Source: Onthophagus taurus (taxonomy: Eukaryota > Arthropoda > Insecta > Coleoptera > Scarabaeidae). From it: a stretch of DNA of 64,000 nucleotides. Within the stretch, counting starts at the first letter, position 1. The number at the start of each line of letters is the position of its first letter. This document shows positions 1 through 11,217 of the stretch, piece after piece. The notes beneath the pieces were generated by a model. It was not told where the DNA came from, searched no databases, and saw only the letters and a program-made list of their open reading frames with translations. Where the stretch lies: the NCBI RefSeq assembly GCF_036711975.1, contig NC_091973.1, positions 10,850,001 through 10,914,000 of the forward strand, read 5' to 3'. The translations under genes and the position numbers were made by a program.

Positions 1-430
1 TAAAGTGTACCCCTAGAAATGATTTAAATAAACATTATTTTATTATGAAGTGAACGTTTTTTAAAAACACCCCTAGAAATAAATTAAATAAAACGTGAAC
101 CCTACATATATAAAACAAAAGAAAGTTAAAATCCTATAGTTAATAAAGTATAATACCACTTTTCCAATAAATCAGCCACATTCACGAAAAGCAAGAGTTT
201 GAACTTTGAAAAATTTTTGTGTAGTGAATTGATAAAAAGAGAAAAAAAAATGAAAATAATTTAAAATTGGGGCAGCATCAATGAAGTAGAAACCTGATGG
301 TTGTCTGGCAGGGAAAACAGCTAAATGAAGGAAAGAAGATCACATGCAGAATCCGGACCGAGCACAGAGGTATGTTTTATATTTGATTTTACATTTTCGT
401 CGTAGAGTTCTTAATTTCCAATGAGAGGGA
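1..430. other. No gene recognised
   Basis: AT-rich sequence without a convincing reading frame. A short degenerate direct repeat built around CCCCTAGAAAT followed by an A/T-rich stretch occurs near positions 10-55 and 68-105. No terminal repeat or RNA gene could be recognised. Confidence 0.5.
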
Positions 431-444
431 ACTATAATTAAAGA

Positions 445-1185
445 CTATTTCATATGAGAAACAACTCTTAAAGAGTTCGGTTCTATGGCTAGGTATTTCG
501 AGTACATTCCGATGTCTAAGATTAAGATTCTGTATATCAGTCTGGGTGGCGATTTGGTGGTGATGATTTTGTGATATAAACTTAAGCTATGTAATAATCG
601 CCGATTTTCCATATTCAACCAATTTGCTTCTTTTAATTTGAAGGAAATAGGTTGTCGGGATCTTATACTGTATATCAATCTCAGACATGATTTTTGTAAC
701 CTCTGTACTCTACCCGCATTCGCCACCGATAGAAAAGTACCATACACAGTATCACAATAATTAAATCTAGACAACACTAATATATCGCAAAGATACTTTT
801 TCGTATTCTGATTCAAAGAAAATCTATCGTTAAAAAGTACTTTTAAAGCAGTGAAGGCTTTTTACATGGTGAAATTAATGTGCTCTGTAAAATTTAATCG
901 GCTGTCCATTACAACACCCAGATTCCTTACCAATGCCCGAAACTCAATTTGTTGCTCGTCTATAACCAAGTCCATCTGACCTAGACGCGCGCGGGCGTCG
1001 TCCGATCCAAACACAATAGCTGTCGTTTTATTATTATTAATGTGCATTATTTATAAAATTCATTGCACACTGAAAATCTACAAGTGGGAACGAGTAGTAA
1101 ATCTGGGTGTCGGCAGCATATGAGTGAAATTTACAGTGTTGAAGTCGTTTTGACATCGGGAATGTAGATATACTATATAAAAGTG
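445..1185 (-). pseudogene. Non-LTR retrotransposon reverse transcriptase, C-terminal fragment (jockey/CR1-like)
   Basis: Two minus-strand frames together resemble the palm and thumb end of a jockey/CR1-type reverse transcriptase. The stretch near 1085-1130 holds the HSYAxDTQIYYSF active-site region. The part at 862-1047 has the NLGVVMDSRLNF motif. The part at 445-816 carries the terminal LSRFNYCDTVYG and LRLIYSIR segments that follow the catalytic domain in this clade. The usual YADD active site reads YAAD, so one catalytic aspartate is lost. At least one frameshift separates the two halves. On its upstream side the frame runs into a BEL gag zinc knuckle, so this is a chimeric junction of two dead elements rather than one gene. 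Confidence 0.75.
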
Positions 1186-1194
1186 GCCGTCGAG

Positions 1195-1690
1195 ACTGGC
1201 GATTTATGATTCTTGATGAATAATTTGCGATCGTTCGGTTGCATGTTGCCTTTGGAGTATTAGATTGAGGAGCTAAATGAAGCAAACTGTAATGTTCTTT
1301 GGAAGATAATTTACATTTGTTTCTAGATTGGCAATTCTGAACGTAATGACCCCTTTTCAAACAATTGATGCATAATCTTAAATCTCTAGCTTTAACATTT
1401 CTTTCGTGACTACTTAATTTGGAGAAAGTTTCACAGTTGTTGATTATCACCTTGATAAATAATATAAATGTTGTGAATGGTTGTAAATGATTCTGTTGTT
1501 TAGTTTTAATTGAATATATTTGGTGGTATCTTAGAACTATCTGATTGTTTTAATGATATTACGTCTAAAGTATTTACGTTCCCATTTAAGAATTCTATCA
1601 ACTCAAAAGCAGTTGGAATGTGATCGTGGTTTGAAGTTCTCTTATTTATTCGTGCTTTCCATTCTTTATTTGTTTACAGGGTGGTTCAGT
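1195..1690 (-). pseudogene. BEL/Pao retrotransposon Gag, C-terminal part with zinc knuckle
   Basis: The minus strand encodes a CCHC-like zinc knuckle (CINCLKRGHYVQNC, around 1335-1375) followed by a KEHYSLLHL segment, the arrangement seen at the end of BEL/Pao Gag before the protease. Upstream, near 1545-1610, is an ELIEFLNGNVNTLDVI segment that matches the Gag region before the knuckle. The frame is interrupted by stops and the protease and pol are missing; sequence beyond 1195 belongs to a non-LTR element. It is the third piece of a Gag whose earlier parts lie at 3465-3778 and 6124-6560. Confidence 0.65.
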
Positions 1691-2089
1691 TTTTAATCGG
1701 GAAACTTTACTAGGATGTAGTATTTTCCAAAATAACACAAGTTTTTTTATATAAACATAGGGTCGCAACTCTTTTGTTTTCAAGCTATGAGCGATCAAAG
1801 TTGACCTAAGAATTTGTGTTTATCACCTTTATAAAAAAATCTAGGCAAACAAATAAGCTAGAAACGCTATTATGAGCTAAATTTATTCCCCAAATTTCAT
1901 TTTCCTGGCGTTTTTAGTTCTCTAGTTCTCGAGAAAAAAAAGTTAAATCAAAATTTTCCGCCATTTTTGAATTTTTGCTCCTCAGGGGAGTCGAAGTCAC
2001 TCATAGTTCATATAAAAAAGTACCCTTAAAATTTGCTAAAGAATCACCCCCTGAAGTTTGGGAACGTCATTCAGATACACCTGTATATA
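1678..2089. mobile_element. Possible small TIR element (MITE-like)
   Basis: The left edge reads TACAGGGTGGTTCAG and the right edge, read from the other strand, begins TACAGGTGTATCTGAATG. These are similar terminal sequences next to TA, as in many non-autonomous insect DNA transposons. The interior has no gene. The similarity of the ends is imperfect, so the call is tentative. Confidence 0.3.
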
Positions 2090-2282
2090 TCAAGTTTTGA
2101 TAACAAAATAATCTCCAATTTTTCTGATGGTTTTTATGACCCTCAGTAACAGTAGCGGCAGTAATTATCACCCCGAAAAAGTACCTGGTCGTGATTTATG
2201 ATAGGCCCTTGAAGGTCCAGGGACGTATTTCTTTTTTTATTTTATTTAAATATGACATTTCTAACAGTCGATTGTCGTTAAT

Positions 2283-3130
2283 TCAAGATTCTTCATCAGT
2301 GTCATAACAGTTGTCACTTTCCGCGCATTCTAAGTTGTGGTCATCAGAAGAATCATCAACACAAATAATAAAATGCTGTACATGTGGCAACACATACGAA
2401 TCTTCGACATCTTTCACGTGTTTTACGCACTGCGACCACAATTCGAATGAAATATTATATACAACTTTGGCACTTATCTTCGGAGTTGTATTGTGTTTTC
2501 TTATGTTCCTCTTTAATTTGCCCCAGATTAATTCTATAGGATTTAAGACGCAATGCATTTTTTGCCATGTCATCAATTATTATTATTATTTTCATTAACT
2601 TTTTCTAATAATTTATCTTTAGTTATTTTTCCTTCTGGTATAGCAATGTTATTTTCTTTCATATAATTTAAAATATACTGCTTCTTGTGCCTTTTTGATG
2701 GTTTGGGATTTTTAATGCGGGAGTGGTAACTGACATTATCGAGCACTACTATCGAATTTGGTTTTAAATTCTTCAATAACTGGTTTTGAAACCAGCTTTC
2801 AAACAATCCATATCTTGATGGTAATCAGCAGAGCAATGTCTGATGTTTTTTGCAGACACTAACTGGGCATTTTTTTGTGAAACCATTTTCTCCGCCTGCA
2901 TGAAAAATAATCACACGCTTCCCTCTTGAACATGGAGTTGCCAGTGCGCATTTCTGACTTCCATCGGATAAACCTTTTTTTAATACATTGTGAGTTTTAC
3001 ACCAAATTTCATCCAGATAAATTATGTCCCGCTTCTCTTCACGATATTCTCTGATTTTTTGTATAAAGTTCGATCTCCATGTTCTTAGTCGCGGAGTTTC
3101 GATAATATGAGCACTTTCATCAAGTGTCAT
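2283..3130 (-). pseudogene. Decayed DDE transposase (IS630/Tc1 superfamily, DDE_3-like)
   Basis: Three minus-strand frames in series align in order with an IS630/Tc1-type catalytic domain. At 2825-3130 the IIYLDEIW motif carries the first aspartate and is followed by KGLSDGS and a RVIIFHAGGENGF segment. At 2573-2806 a FESWFQNQLL segment precedes VVLDNVSYHS, with the second aspartate. At 2283-2576 is LNPIELIWGKLKRNIR, holding the final acidic residue. Frameshifts between the three parts and a missing N-terminal helix-turn-helix region mean it cannot make an active enzyme. Its terminal repeats were not located. It sits inside the BEL gag. Confidence 0.7.
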
Positions 3131-3464
3131 ATAACGAAATCCAATGCTTTTAATACCAATATTGAATTAAAGAATTATTTACGCCTTAAAAAAAAAGAAA
3201 AAACGCTTAAACAGTACTTAGAGTACTACATTCGAAAAATACAAATTTTAAATAAATTGTTGTATTTTCACGCAAAGTAATCATATTCAAGTTTTTAAAT
3301 ATTATGTTTTTGTAATTTCCGTTAATGCGGATCTGAACAACTCACGCCAGAGTTTGGCGTTCGTCAACTACCTGTTTACAACCCCGTCTTTGTTCGTTAT
3401 ATGACTGCAATTAAGTCATAAAAGAAACCAAAAAAATCTATACTAAGTGGAGACTATACTAATA
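3131..3464. other. No gene recognised; flank of the DDE element
   Basis: AT-rich sequence between the dead transposase and the next BEL gag piece. It probably belongs to the inserted DNA transposon, because BEL gag homology resumes immediately to the right. I see no terminal inverted repeat that fixes its edge. Confidence 0.4.
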
Positions 3465-3778
3465 GTGCGTTCCATGAATCAACAGGCTGATTCCAGGTTT
3501 TGAAGCATTCAACATGCGTTCCGATCGAATTAACAAAATTGTTATAGACCATGCAAGGTATCGCGTGATACAGGTGATAAATCTAATAAAGTTCGAACAT
3601 GGGTATAAACTATTTTGCGTTTATTATCATATCTCTTTTTTACTTTATCCCAAGCAATAACATAATTCTCGTCTGTAATCTCCAACAGTCGTAACAAGTA
3701 GGCAGGTTCTATGTTCTCCGGCTTCTTTCTGTGAAGATTTTGAATAATTCAGTTTCCTACCTTCTGGTATGTTGTTAT
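3465..3778 (-). pseudogene. BEL/Pao Gag, middle fragment
   Basis: Minus-strand translation gives segments typical of the middle of BEL/Pao Gag: an ITDENYVIAWDKVKKRYDNK stretch (about 3620-3700) and, further on, a PVDSWNALL stretch near 3470-3490. Frame changes are needed between them. The right edge abuts the piggyBac TTAA at 3779, and the Gag sequence continues on the other side of that element at 6124, so the piggyBac jumped into this Gag. Confidence 0.65.
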
Positions 3779-3782
3779 TTAA

Positions 3783-6119
3783 CCCTAGAATACTGAACTG
3801 TAGTAAGCATACATTAATACTGGACTATCGTAATTTTTACGACTTTTTACAAAACTCCACATTTGAAAAAAAAACATATATTTTAGAAAGTTGACAAAAA
3901 TAGTATTACATATAATGTACTTTTAAGAACATAAAAAATAGGAAGCAATATAGTATATATATATTATTACTTTGCGCACATAGTGCATATTTCTCCTCGG
4001 TGTTCCCCACATATCGCATGCTTGCATTGGTTACAATACGTCGTAGTCATACGCCTCTTTTTACTAGGACAATAAAAACAAATTTTGCGTTTCTTATCTT
4101 GACATGCTTGTGTGTCATTTTCAATAGAAATGTTGAGAATGGCACTAATATCTTGGCGAATATCCCTACGCAAAGTATTAGTATTCAACTTGTCCCTCAT
4201 CCACGGTTCTGCAAGACGATGACTTAATTCTAACATATATTGGTACCTGGATAAGGGTTTTTTGTTCATATTTAGTGTGTTTGTAGAATAAATGACGTAT
4301 GAATTTATGCTTCCAATATTTATCATATCCTAACAGATAAAAGATAAAAGATAACCATCGGCAGGAGTTCATATTTGAACACATTTGATCAAATGTGTCC
4401 ACTCCTCCTTTAGTTTGATTATAATTTTGTATTATTGCTGGCTTGCCTGTTGCTGTTATCTCAGCCCCTTCGTGAAGAGTGGAAAGAAGCAAAACTATTT
4501 TCTGTCTTTTTGGCATATATGATAATAAGGTTTTCTGTCGAACGTAGCAAAACATAGATGTGTTTGGGTTTCTACCTTTTACATTTAACAATTCCGTAGG
4601 GATTTCCTTTTTGTTTTTGCGAAGAGTTCCTAAAATGGTAAGTTTATAGGGATCTTTTAGTAACTCATCAGCTAAAGGGACTGACGTAAACCAGTTATCC
4701 ATGGTAACGTTTCTATTACTACCATGGACTGATTTAGTCAGTTCCTTGACGTAGTATGAAGCCAGTGGCAAACCATTTCTCTTTGTTAATTTTCCCAGAT
4801 AAGGATCAGCATCGATCATGTACTTGGACGAAGAATCGCATAGCATGACAATCTTTATACCGTACTTGGACGGCTTATTTGGAATATAAATTTTAAATGG
4901 ACAACGTCCACGAAATCCAACCAATTGTTCATCGATAGTCAGGTATGACGACGGTGTATATGAACTCCTGCATGTTGTTATAAAAATATCCCATATTTCA
5001 CGAATGTGCGCCAACGGATCTTTCAGCACCCTCTCTTGCCTCGTTTCTTTATTATCGAATCTAAGACAATTTAGTAGGAAAGAAAAACGTTCACCACTCA
5101 TACAAGCTCTGTAAAATTTTCCGGATATGTTGGTATTAAACATGTGTTTCATCGACAAATGATTATCTTTGTTCGCTGCAGACATTATCAAAATTGCAAA
5201 GAGGGCTTTTAATTCGTTTTTTGTAATTTCAGATATATTGGCATGACTCTGATACTTTTGCGCTCGTCTAGCAATTTCTGCATTTGTATGCTGAAGTATA
5301 ATGTCCAATATGTCATTTGAGAAGAAATGCAGGAAATATTCATCAAACATGGAATAATTGTTGGTATTTCCTTTAGGACCAGGTATAAAATGAATAATGT
5401 TTCTTGCTGCAGTTCTTTTACACTTCGCAGGTACTGTCGCTGACCATTTATGGCCATTCTTTCCTGTCAAAGAAGTTTTATTTGGTTTTATAAGGTACTG
5501 ATGTAAGGAAGAGCAAACTTCGAGAATGTTGGTTTCGGATTCTTCGCCTTCTGTAGGTGTTTGTTCTCGAGCTGCAGTTGGAGGATCTTGAAATAAATTA
5601 CGCTGAGGGATGCAGACTGGAGTTTCTGGTGCAATAACAATATTATCGTCATCGCTTTCATCATCTGAATCTTCTGGTTCCGGTTCAAGGTTGTCCTCCT
5701 CCCAATCGCTCCCACTGTCTTCTCCGCACATTATACGCCGTATTTCTTCTTCTATTTCTGTTTGGGTTAAGGGCTGTTTAAACATTTTTCTAAAAACAAA
5801 GCACAAACCTTACTGAAACATTTTAACGTGTCAAATAAAGTAATTTACCTCTCAAACTGTACGCACTAACCCTGTATTTGAATGCAGAACGTTATTAAGA
5901 AACTATACGTAGATACTGGAGTTTCGTAAAATTTACGACGCGATTACAAAATACCCTATTTAGCTACAAACTATACAGCAACTGCAGCCAGCACTGACCA
6001 GTTCACAACTAAATGAAAAGGTACCTAGAAGCGCGCGACGGTGTGTGAACCGGAAGTATCCGCATCTTAACGAAGTTTGATGAGCGTCGTAAAATTTACG
6101 AATGTCCAGTATTCTAGGG
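3783..6119. mobile_element. piggyBac-family DNA transposon, 2337 bp
   Basis: The element begins CCCTAGAATACTGAAC and ends with the near-inverse GTCCAGTATTCTAGGG. It is flanked on both sides by TTAA (3779-3782 and 6120-6123), the target site and duplication specific to piggyBac. The interior carries one minus-strand transposase gene. BEL gag sequence continues across the insertion when the element is taken out. The ends are almost intact and the gene has few lesions, so it is a comparatively recent insertion within the older BEL fragment. Confidence 0.93.
3967..5785 (-). pseudogene. piggyBac transposase, one apparent frameshift
   Basis: The first ATG is at 5785. An acidic N-terminal region precedes the conserved core. 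The three catalytic aspartates appear in LTIDEQLVGFRGRCPF (near 4920), NVTMDNWFTSVPLADE (near 4690) and KGGVDTFDQM (near 4390). The main frame then runs off course near 4325-4345 and ends at 4178. The true C-terminus continues in another frame from 4326 to 3967 and contains the cysteine-rich zinc-binding tail (CFYCPSKK, CNQCKHAICGEH, CTMC). A short AGATAAA-type duplication at the shift may be the lesion. Family members cut and paste at TTAA without leaving a footprint. Apart from the shift the gene looks complete (about 600 residues). Confidence 0.9.
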
Positions 6120-6123
6120 TTAA

Positions 6124-6560
6124 ATGAATCAAAGATGTGAAAGCATCGTAATATTCGCGCCAGTGACTAAATGTACCGTCAAATGTTGGCAAATTGATTG
6201 TTGGTAACGTAACTGATCAATTTGGAAGAACTTGGGGGAATATTTATGTTTGTATCAAGTTCAATTCGAGACTGTGATTGTTTATCATGTTTTACCTCAC
6301 TTTGTTTCTATATTTGTTTAGCTCTACTTATCAAATCAAAATAAATGTCTTCAAACGTTTCGCGTTCTTCAATTTCTCCTTGAGTTTCATCAGCAAGGCA
6401 CTTAATCTTGTTTTGAATATCGTAAAAATTGTCTAAGATCGGAATAATATTGTTCATTCGGGTATCGAGATTTTCTAATTGAATCTCGCTAACATTTTCT
6501 TGGAACTTGTTGAAGTGCCTTTGAAATGATGTGAAACGCGCCTTCAAACTACCTCTTTTT
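6124..6560 (-). pseudogene. BEL/Pao Gag, N-terminal fragment
   Basis: The minus strand encodes a KARFTSFQRHFNKF helix region and an ERETFEDIYFDLISRA segment (6308-6547), the usual beginning of BEL/Pao Gag. After a frame change comes a LPTFDGTFSHWREYYDAFTS stretch (about 6130-6190), a hallmark of the family. This part ends exactly at the piggyBac TTAA. The start of the gene is cut off by a gypsy LTR region at about 6600. Confidence 0.75.
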
Positions 6561-6612
6561 GATGTAAAGCTTTTAAGTCGATCATTATTTTTTTGAGAAT
6601 TTTAGCGATTTA

Positions 6613-6812
6613 TGTTGTATTATATTATTAATACACAAATTATTACTATAAAAATCTTTATTTAAGAACCAACACAAGTGGATTACATCAGCGACTGTGG
6701 TCTTCGATCAACTGCTTCCCCCCAAGTCCTTACACGCTTAACCGGCTTAACTAACGCACTTAACTAACATGTTATTTACTAGATGGCGCCACACTACGCT
6801 ATTCATACAACA
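6613..6812 (-). repeat. 3' LTR of the minus-strand gypsy remnant
   Basis: A 200-bp segment bounded by TGTTGTAT and its inverse ATACAACA. Read on the minus strand it is preceded directly by a purine run (AAGAAAGGGGGA, 6813-6824), which is the polypurine tract expected immediately upstream of a 3' LTR. The pol remnant lies upstream on the same strand. The matching 5' LTR is not in the window. Confidence 0.7.
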
Positions 6813-6869
6813 TCCCCCTTTCTTCGTTCCTTAAAAATAAACAAATTAAACTAAAGCTACATTTAAAAA

Positions 6870-8296
6870 CTACTGTACATAATCTGTTAAATACTTTGGT
6901 GGTTTTATTGACCGCTTCGGGCGTATATAATTAGTTGATTGCTCAATTTTATCTCTTTTATAAGATTTAGTTTGAGTTATGTCATTATTGTCATTTGAGT
7001 GTTTGATTGTTGTCCTTTGTTGTTTTACAATGCTCTTCGGAGATGTAATGTTCCCAAATATCATAATACTATTCAGGTCTGGATATCACATTTTGACTTT
7101 CGTAATACTTAAGGAATTTTCTATTTCTTATCAGAGTTCTGTTGTCGTCCGTCAGAATATGATAAGTTCTTGTCTACTTTTACTACTTTTCCTGCCGTCC
7201 ATGTTCCATCTTCTACTCGCACTACTTCTCCTCCTTTCTCTAATCTCTTGAGATCCTTTGCTCCTCTATTATAATGTGATTGTTATATATTTTCTTTATG
7301 TTTTAGATGTTGTTTGAAATTATTTTGCACTTGCGTTTTAATTTTCCTAGAAAATAAAATTTCCGCTGGTGAAGGCATTTTGTTATCTAAGGGTGTTGCC
7401 CTATATGCCACTAGCACTGCATCAATGCTAAATACATATCAGTATTGTCTTCATCAGATTTTTTTAAGATCTATTTTATGGTTTGAACATGCCTTTCAAT
7501 AAGGCCATTTGATTGTGGATAGCTCGGTGAACTTGTTTTATGCTTTATTTGCCAATCGTATATAAATTTCTTAAAATGCTTGTTTACAAATTGTAGACCA
7601 TTGTCAGTATATAAAATATCTGGCTTGCCATAACTCACAAAAATACTTTTAAAATTTTGAATAATGTTATTATGAGTAGTATTACTATCCATACTCATTA
7701 GTTCAGGATACTTTGAATATGCATCAATAAATAATAGAAACTGTATTCCTTTAAAATGAAGCTAATCCGTTGCCACAATCTGCCTATTTGGTATTTCTTT
7801 ATTAACGTGTTTTTCTTTTATATTGCTATTTGAAAATTTACCACACGTTGAACATTTTCTAATCAAATCGGTTAATTGTTGATTCATAACAGGCCAGTAT
7901 AGTAGTTCTTGAGCTTTTAATATTGTTTTAGTAATGCCCACATGGCCATAATGCTTTTAACTTTTCTGCAATTTCTGTTTTTAACGAATTTGGTATTATA
8001 ATTTGATTACCTTTTAATAACAGTCCTTTATGTTCAGTGATTCCGTGTCCAATTTTCCAAATTTTTTTTAAATTGTCATTAATTTTGAATTTTTCGTTGG
8101 GCCAACCTTGTTTAATTATAGGTTTCAACTCTTTTAATTCTTTATCTTTACGGGATTCTAGGACTAATGCTTAAATAGTCAATCCTGTCAATTTCCATGT
8201 TGATCTCACTTTCCAATAATTCAAACTTCTTATCATCAAATGTGCTACTCGATAAAGCGTCTGCCAGGTATAACTCACTCTTGGTTTATACCTTAT
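6870..8296 (-). pseudogene. Ty3/gypsy integrase, broken
   Basis: Minus-strand pieces run in order from the end of RNase H through integrase. YLADALSS (near 8255) closes RNase H. Then come an N-terminal zinc-binding region (7928-8128 and below), a core segment with the second catalytic aspartate in LYTDNGLQFV and the glutamate in NGLIERHVQTIK (7471-7698), and a C-terminal IRPKRSIKPPKYL tail (6870-7064). Several stops and frameshifts break it. It is the 3' part of the element whose RNase H and RT end lie at 10800-11540. Confidence 0.8.
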
Positions 8297-8634
8297 GTGG
8301 GGAAGTTAATAGCTTTTTACTTTCCCAACACAATCATTAAAACTTAATTAAAATTAAATTAGTAATTCAGTTTTGACGTCTCGTCAAAACGTCGTACGTG
8401 TTGTATCAATGAATTTATTGAAAGGATGAATGAATATTTTATATAATACACCAAGATATATTTTTTATTTGAAATAGGAAAAATATATTGTGGCATCTTG
8501 GATTTAGGGAATGGATTTTGTTGTTGTTTTGTACACCTTACTTCGAGGTCATATTGCTGTAGATTTATCTATAGACATATACGGTAGGATTAGTGGATCA
8601 GACACAAAAAGTAACTAACTTATTACTTGCAATA

Positions 8635-8662
8635 TTTCGAAACTTTATTGTTTCTTCTACAG
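8635..8662 (-). ncRNA. Hammerhead-ribozyme-like motif in Penelope 3' region
   Basis: On the minus strand CTGTAGAA is followed by a perfect hairpin, GAAAC with loop AATAAA and GTTTC, and then GAAA. This matches the layout CTGNNGA, stem II, GAAA of hammerhead ribozymes. Penelope-like elements are known to carry such motifs in their pseudo-LTRs. The first box departs from CTGATGA, so activity is uncertain. Confidence 0.45.
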
Positions 8663-9069
8663 GCAATTACTAGAAAAAACCAGCGAAGTTACTAACATGA
8701 AAAAACAACTTTTAAATTTACTTACATCATAGTTAAATTAAATCGGGGTAGTTGAAGTCCATCAAAACAATTCTTGACTACTCATTAAGACCAAAAAAGC
8801 CACAATCATTTGACTATTACAAAATGGATGAAAGTTAAGAACTTAAAACGTGTATGAAACGATAAATGCGTCGAGAAAACATTTTTTTGAACCGGTTAAA
8901 CAATTTTGCATCTGCGCATCATCCACCAATCCCAAACGTCTAACGCGCATGAACAAAAATAAACAAAAACCGCCAATTTTAAAATTTGAACTTAACAAAC
9001 AGAAACAAAAAAAAATTTTTTAATATTAACTTAAAACAAACAAATTAAAATTGAAAGTCAAATTATAAA

Positions 9070-10720
9070 TTAAAATGTTAGTGAATCGCTATCTGTAGGA
9101 TTTACATTAATCTCCTTTCTGGTTCTATCCCAGTGAAATAAAAAAGAGGAAATGTTACTTAAATTACTGGTATCCGTCTTAAAATTAACCGTATTTTCAC
9201 TCAAATTGATTTGATACATTTCCAAAAATAATAAGTAATTCGCATCACTGTCAAGAATGACAGGGTTTTCAAAGTAATCATAATCAAAATTATGATTACA
9301 AGTAACCATATGATTAGCTAAGGCACATTAAGTTTTTTTAGTGTTAAAATCGCTTTTATGCGAGCTAATACGTCTCTTCAACCATTGACCAGTAACACCA
9401 ATATAACAACCGGTACACTCCTTACAATCAATCTGATAGATGACGTTCGATTTGTAAAGCAAAGGGTCGGAATTCTTCACTTTAGAAAAAAAGTTCTTAA
9501 TTTTTAACGGGTAATATTCAACAAGTCTTCTATCTTCAGGTAAGTATACTTTTAAGATATTAATTAATTTTTTAGAAAGACCATCAACTTTCATAATTTT
9601 ACTATACTTTGTAGGTTGTACCGAAACAGCATCAAAAATACTAGGAGCCACACCAATATCACTCAGGGTGGAACTGGAAAACAGAACCTTATTGATAATC
9701 CTCAAAGGAAAACCATTATTGATAAAAACTTTCTTAAGTTTAGCAAGAGCTTCAGTTTGAAATTTAGTATTGCAAATTTTCAGAATTCTGTATTTCATTC
9801 CCACCAGAGTATTGATCTTATGATTAAACGAATGACTTGAATAAAAGTTAATGTAACGACCCGAATATGTAGGCTTGGTGTACCAGTCAATGACTATAGA
9901 GGTGTTCTCGCGAATAACCTTACAATCAAGGAACGGAACAAACTTATCCTTTTTCGTCTCAACAGTGAATTGAATGTTACTATTAAACGAATTAAAGACT
10001 GTCAAAATGTGATAAGCACCATCCCTGGGAACACTAGTGATAATATCATCAACAAATTTTTTAATGAACGGTAATTCAAACTCTAACTGAGGAATAACAC
10101 CATCAAGAACAAAGTCCATAACTATAAGAGCTAAAATGGGACTTATAGGTGAACCCATGGGTGTATCAAACTTCTGAAATAAACTTGATCATTAAATGAA
10201 AAGTAGGTGTTCTCAAAAACAAACTTTAAAAGTTTACAAAAGATTTCAGAGGAAAACTTACAGTTATCCTTAATCACATCCCATTTATCTTTAACAATGT
10301 TGAGAATTAAATCTAAGGGTATATTGGTGAACAAGCTCACCACATCAAGAGAAATAATGACATAGTCTGATGGAAGTTGAAAGCCTTTTATGTAGTTAAC
10401 AAATTCAAAGGTATTCTTAACATTGTATTGAGTTACATTGCTCAAGGAGAGAGCAAGAATGCTGGATAAGTATTTGGATAAGTTGTACGTGGCCGAACCA
10501 CAGGCCGAAATGATGGGTCTAAGAGGTACATTAGGTTTATGTATTTTCGGTAAGAAATAAGCTTTACACAAAGTTGAATTTTGGGTTGTAAGAAACCTCA
10601 ATTCATTATCATCAATAATCTTTTCATTGTGAAGGTGTTTAATTAATTTATTAAGATTCCTTTGAACAGTGTCAACAGGAAATTTATTAATTCTGGTGTA
10701 AGTAGATAGATAGAGAAAAA
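9070..10720 (-). pseudogene. Penelope-like reverse transcriptase with GIY-YIG endonuclease
   Basis: Two long minus-strand frames cover the protein. The first (10143-10601) has KAYFLPKIHK, RPIISACGSATYNLSKYLS and a DVVSLFTNIP segment with a catalytic aspartate. The second (9328-10158) opens with GSPISPILA and contains the KKFVDDII active site. It ends in an endonuclease domain with VIYQIDCKECTGCYIGVTGQ, where the GIY-YIG pair reads as IYQ and YIG. A tail at 9070-9309 continues the protein after a frame change. One frameshift lies at about 10145-10160, just before GSPISP. The reading frames are otherwise long, so decay is modest. Confidence 0.85.
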
Positions 10721-10945
10721 TCGTGTTTTTGCTGCGATCAAAAACTCCGCCTAGCGTTTTTCTAGATATGGGTTTTTATAACAACGATTTATCTATATTC
10801 TTTGTAATCTAAGTGGACATTGCCCTAAAAGTTTCTTAAAAACAATCTCTAATGGTTTATGGTCACTTTCTACTGTTATTTTTTTTCCGTATAAGTATTG
10901 ATGAAATCTCTGACAGCCAAACAAAATTGCTAATAAAGCGGGGGT

Positions 10946-11217
10946 AAGTAAGGGTTTATTTAATCCATGATCGACCAGTTTTCGACAAATAAAAAGTAAA
11001 TATTCAAACTGTACCTGTTACTGGTTTTAAATTTATTTATTACTTTGTCTTACATGTTTCGATAACAAGTTATCATCTTCAGAGACGTGCGTCAAAATTA
11101 TTCTAAAGAAACATTCAAAAATTAAAAATTCGACGTGAAACAATTAAAAAGCGGATTCTCTTACTTTTCGGAATATTTGTGGTTTGAACATGTGCGTTAT
11201 CATTTTCTAATTTAAAA
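10946..11217 (-). mobile_element. Short Penelope-type 3' fragment inside gypsy RNase H
   Basis: This 272-bp stretch interrupts RNase H between the KE and the AILFG segments. It has no coding capacity and contains a hammerhead-like motif (11057-11082), as at the ends of Penelope-like elements elsewhere in the window. Edges are set by the break in gypsy homology. Confidence 0.45.
11057..11082 (-). ncRNA. Hammerhead-ribozyme-like motif
   Basis: On the minus strand CTGAAGAT is followed by GATAAC, loop TT, GTTATC, then GAAA. The six-pair stem is perfect and unrelated in sequence to the stem at 8635-8662, but the framework is the same. Confidence 0.45.

Larger units (their letters stand above)
8297..10790 (-). 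mobile_element. Penelope-like retroelement inserted in gypsy pol
   Basis: About 2.5 kb separates two adjoining parts of the gypsy RNase H/integrase region. It carries a reverse transcriptase followed by a GIY-YIG endonuclease, the defining pair of Penelope-like elements, and ends in an untranslated region with a hammerhead-like motif (8635-8662). Edges are set by where gypsy homology stops and resumes, so they are good to about 10-20 bases. I did not find a clean target duplication. Confidence 0.8.
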
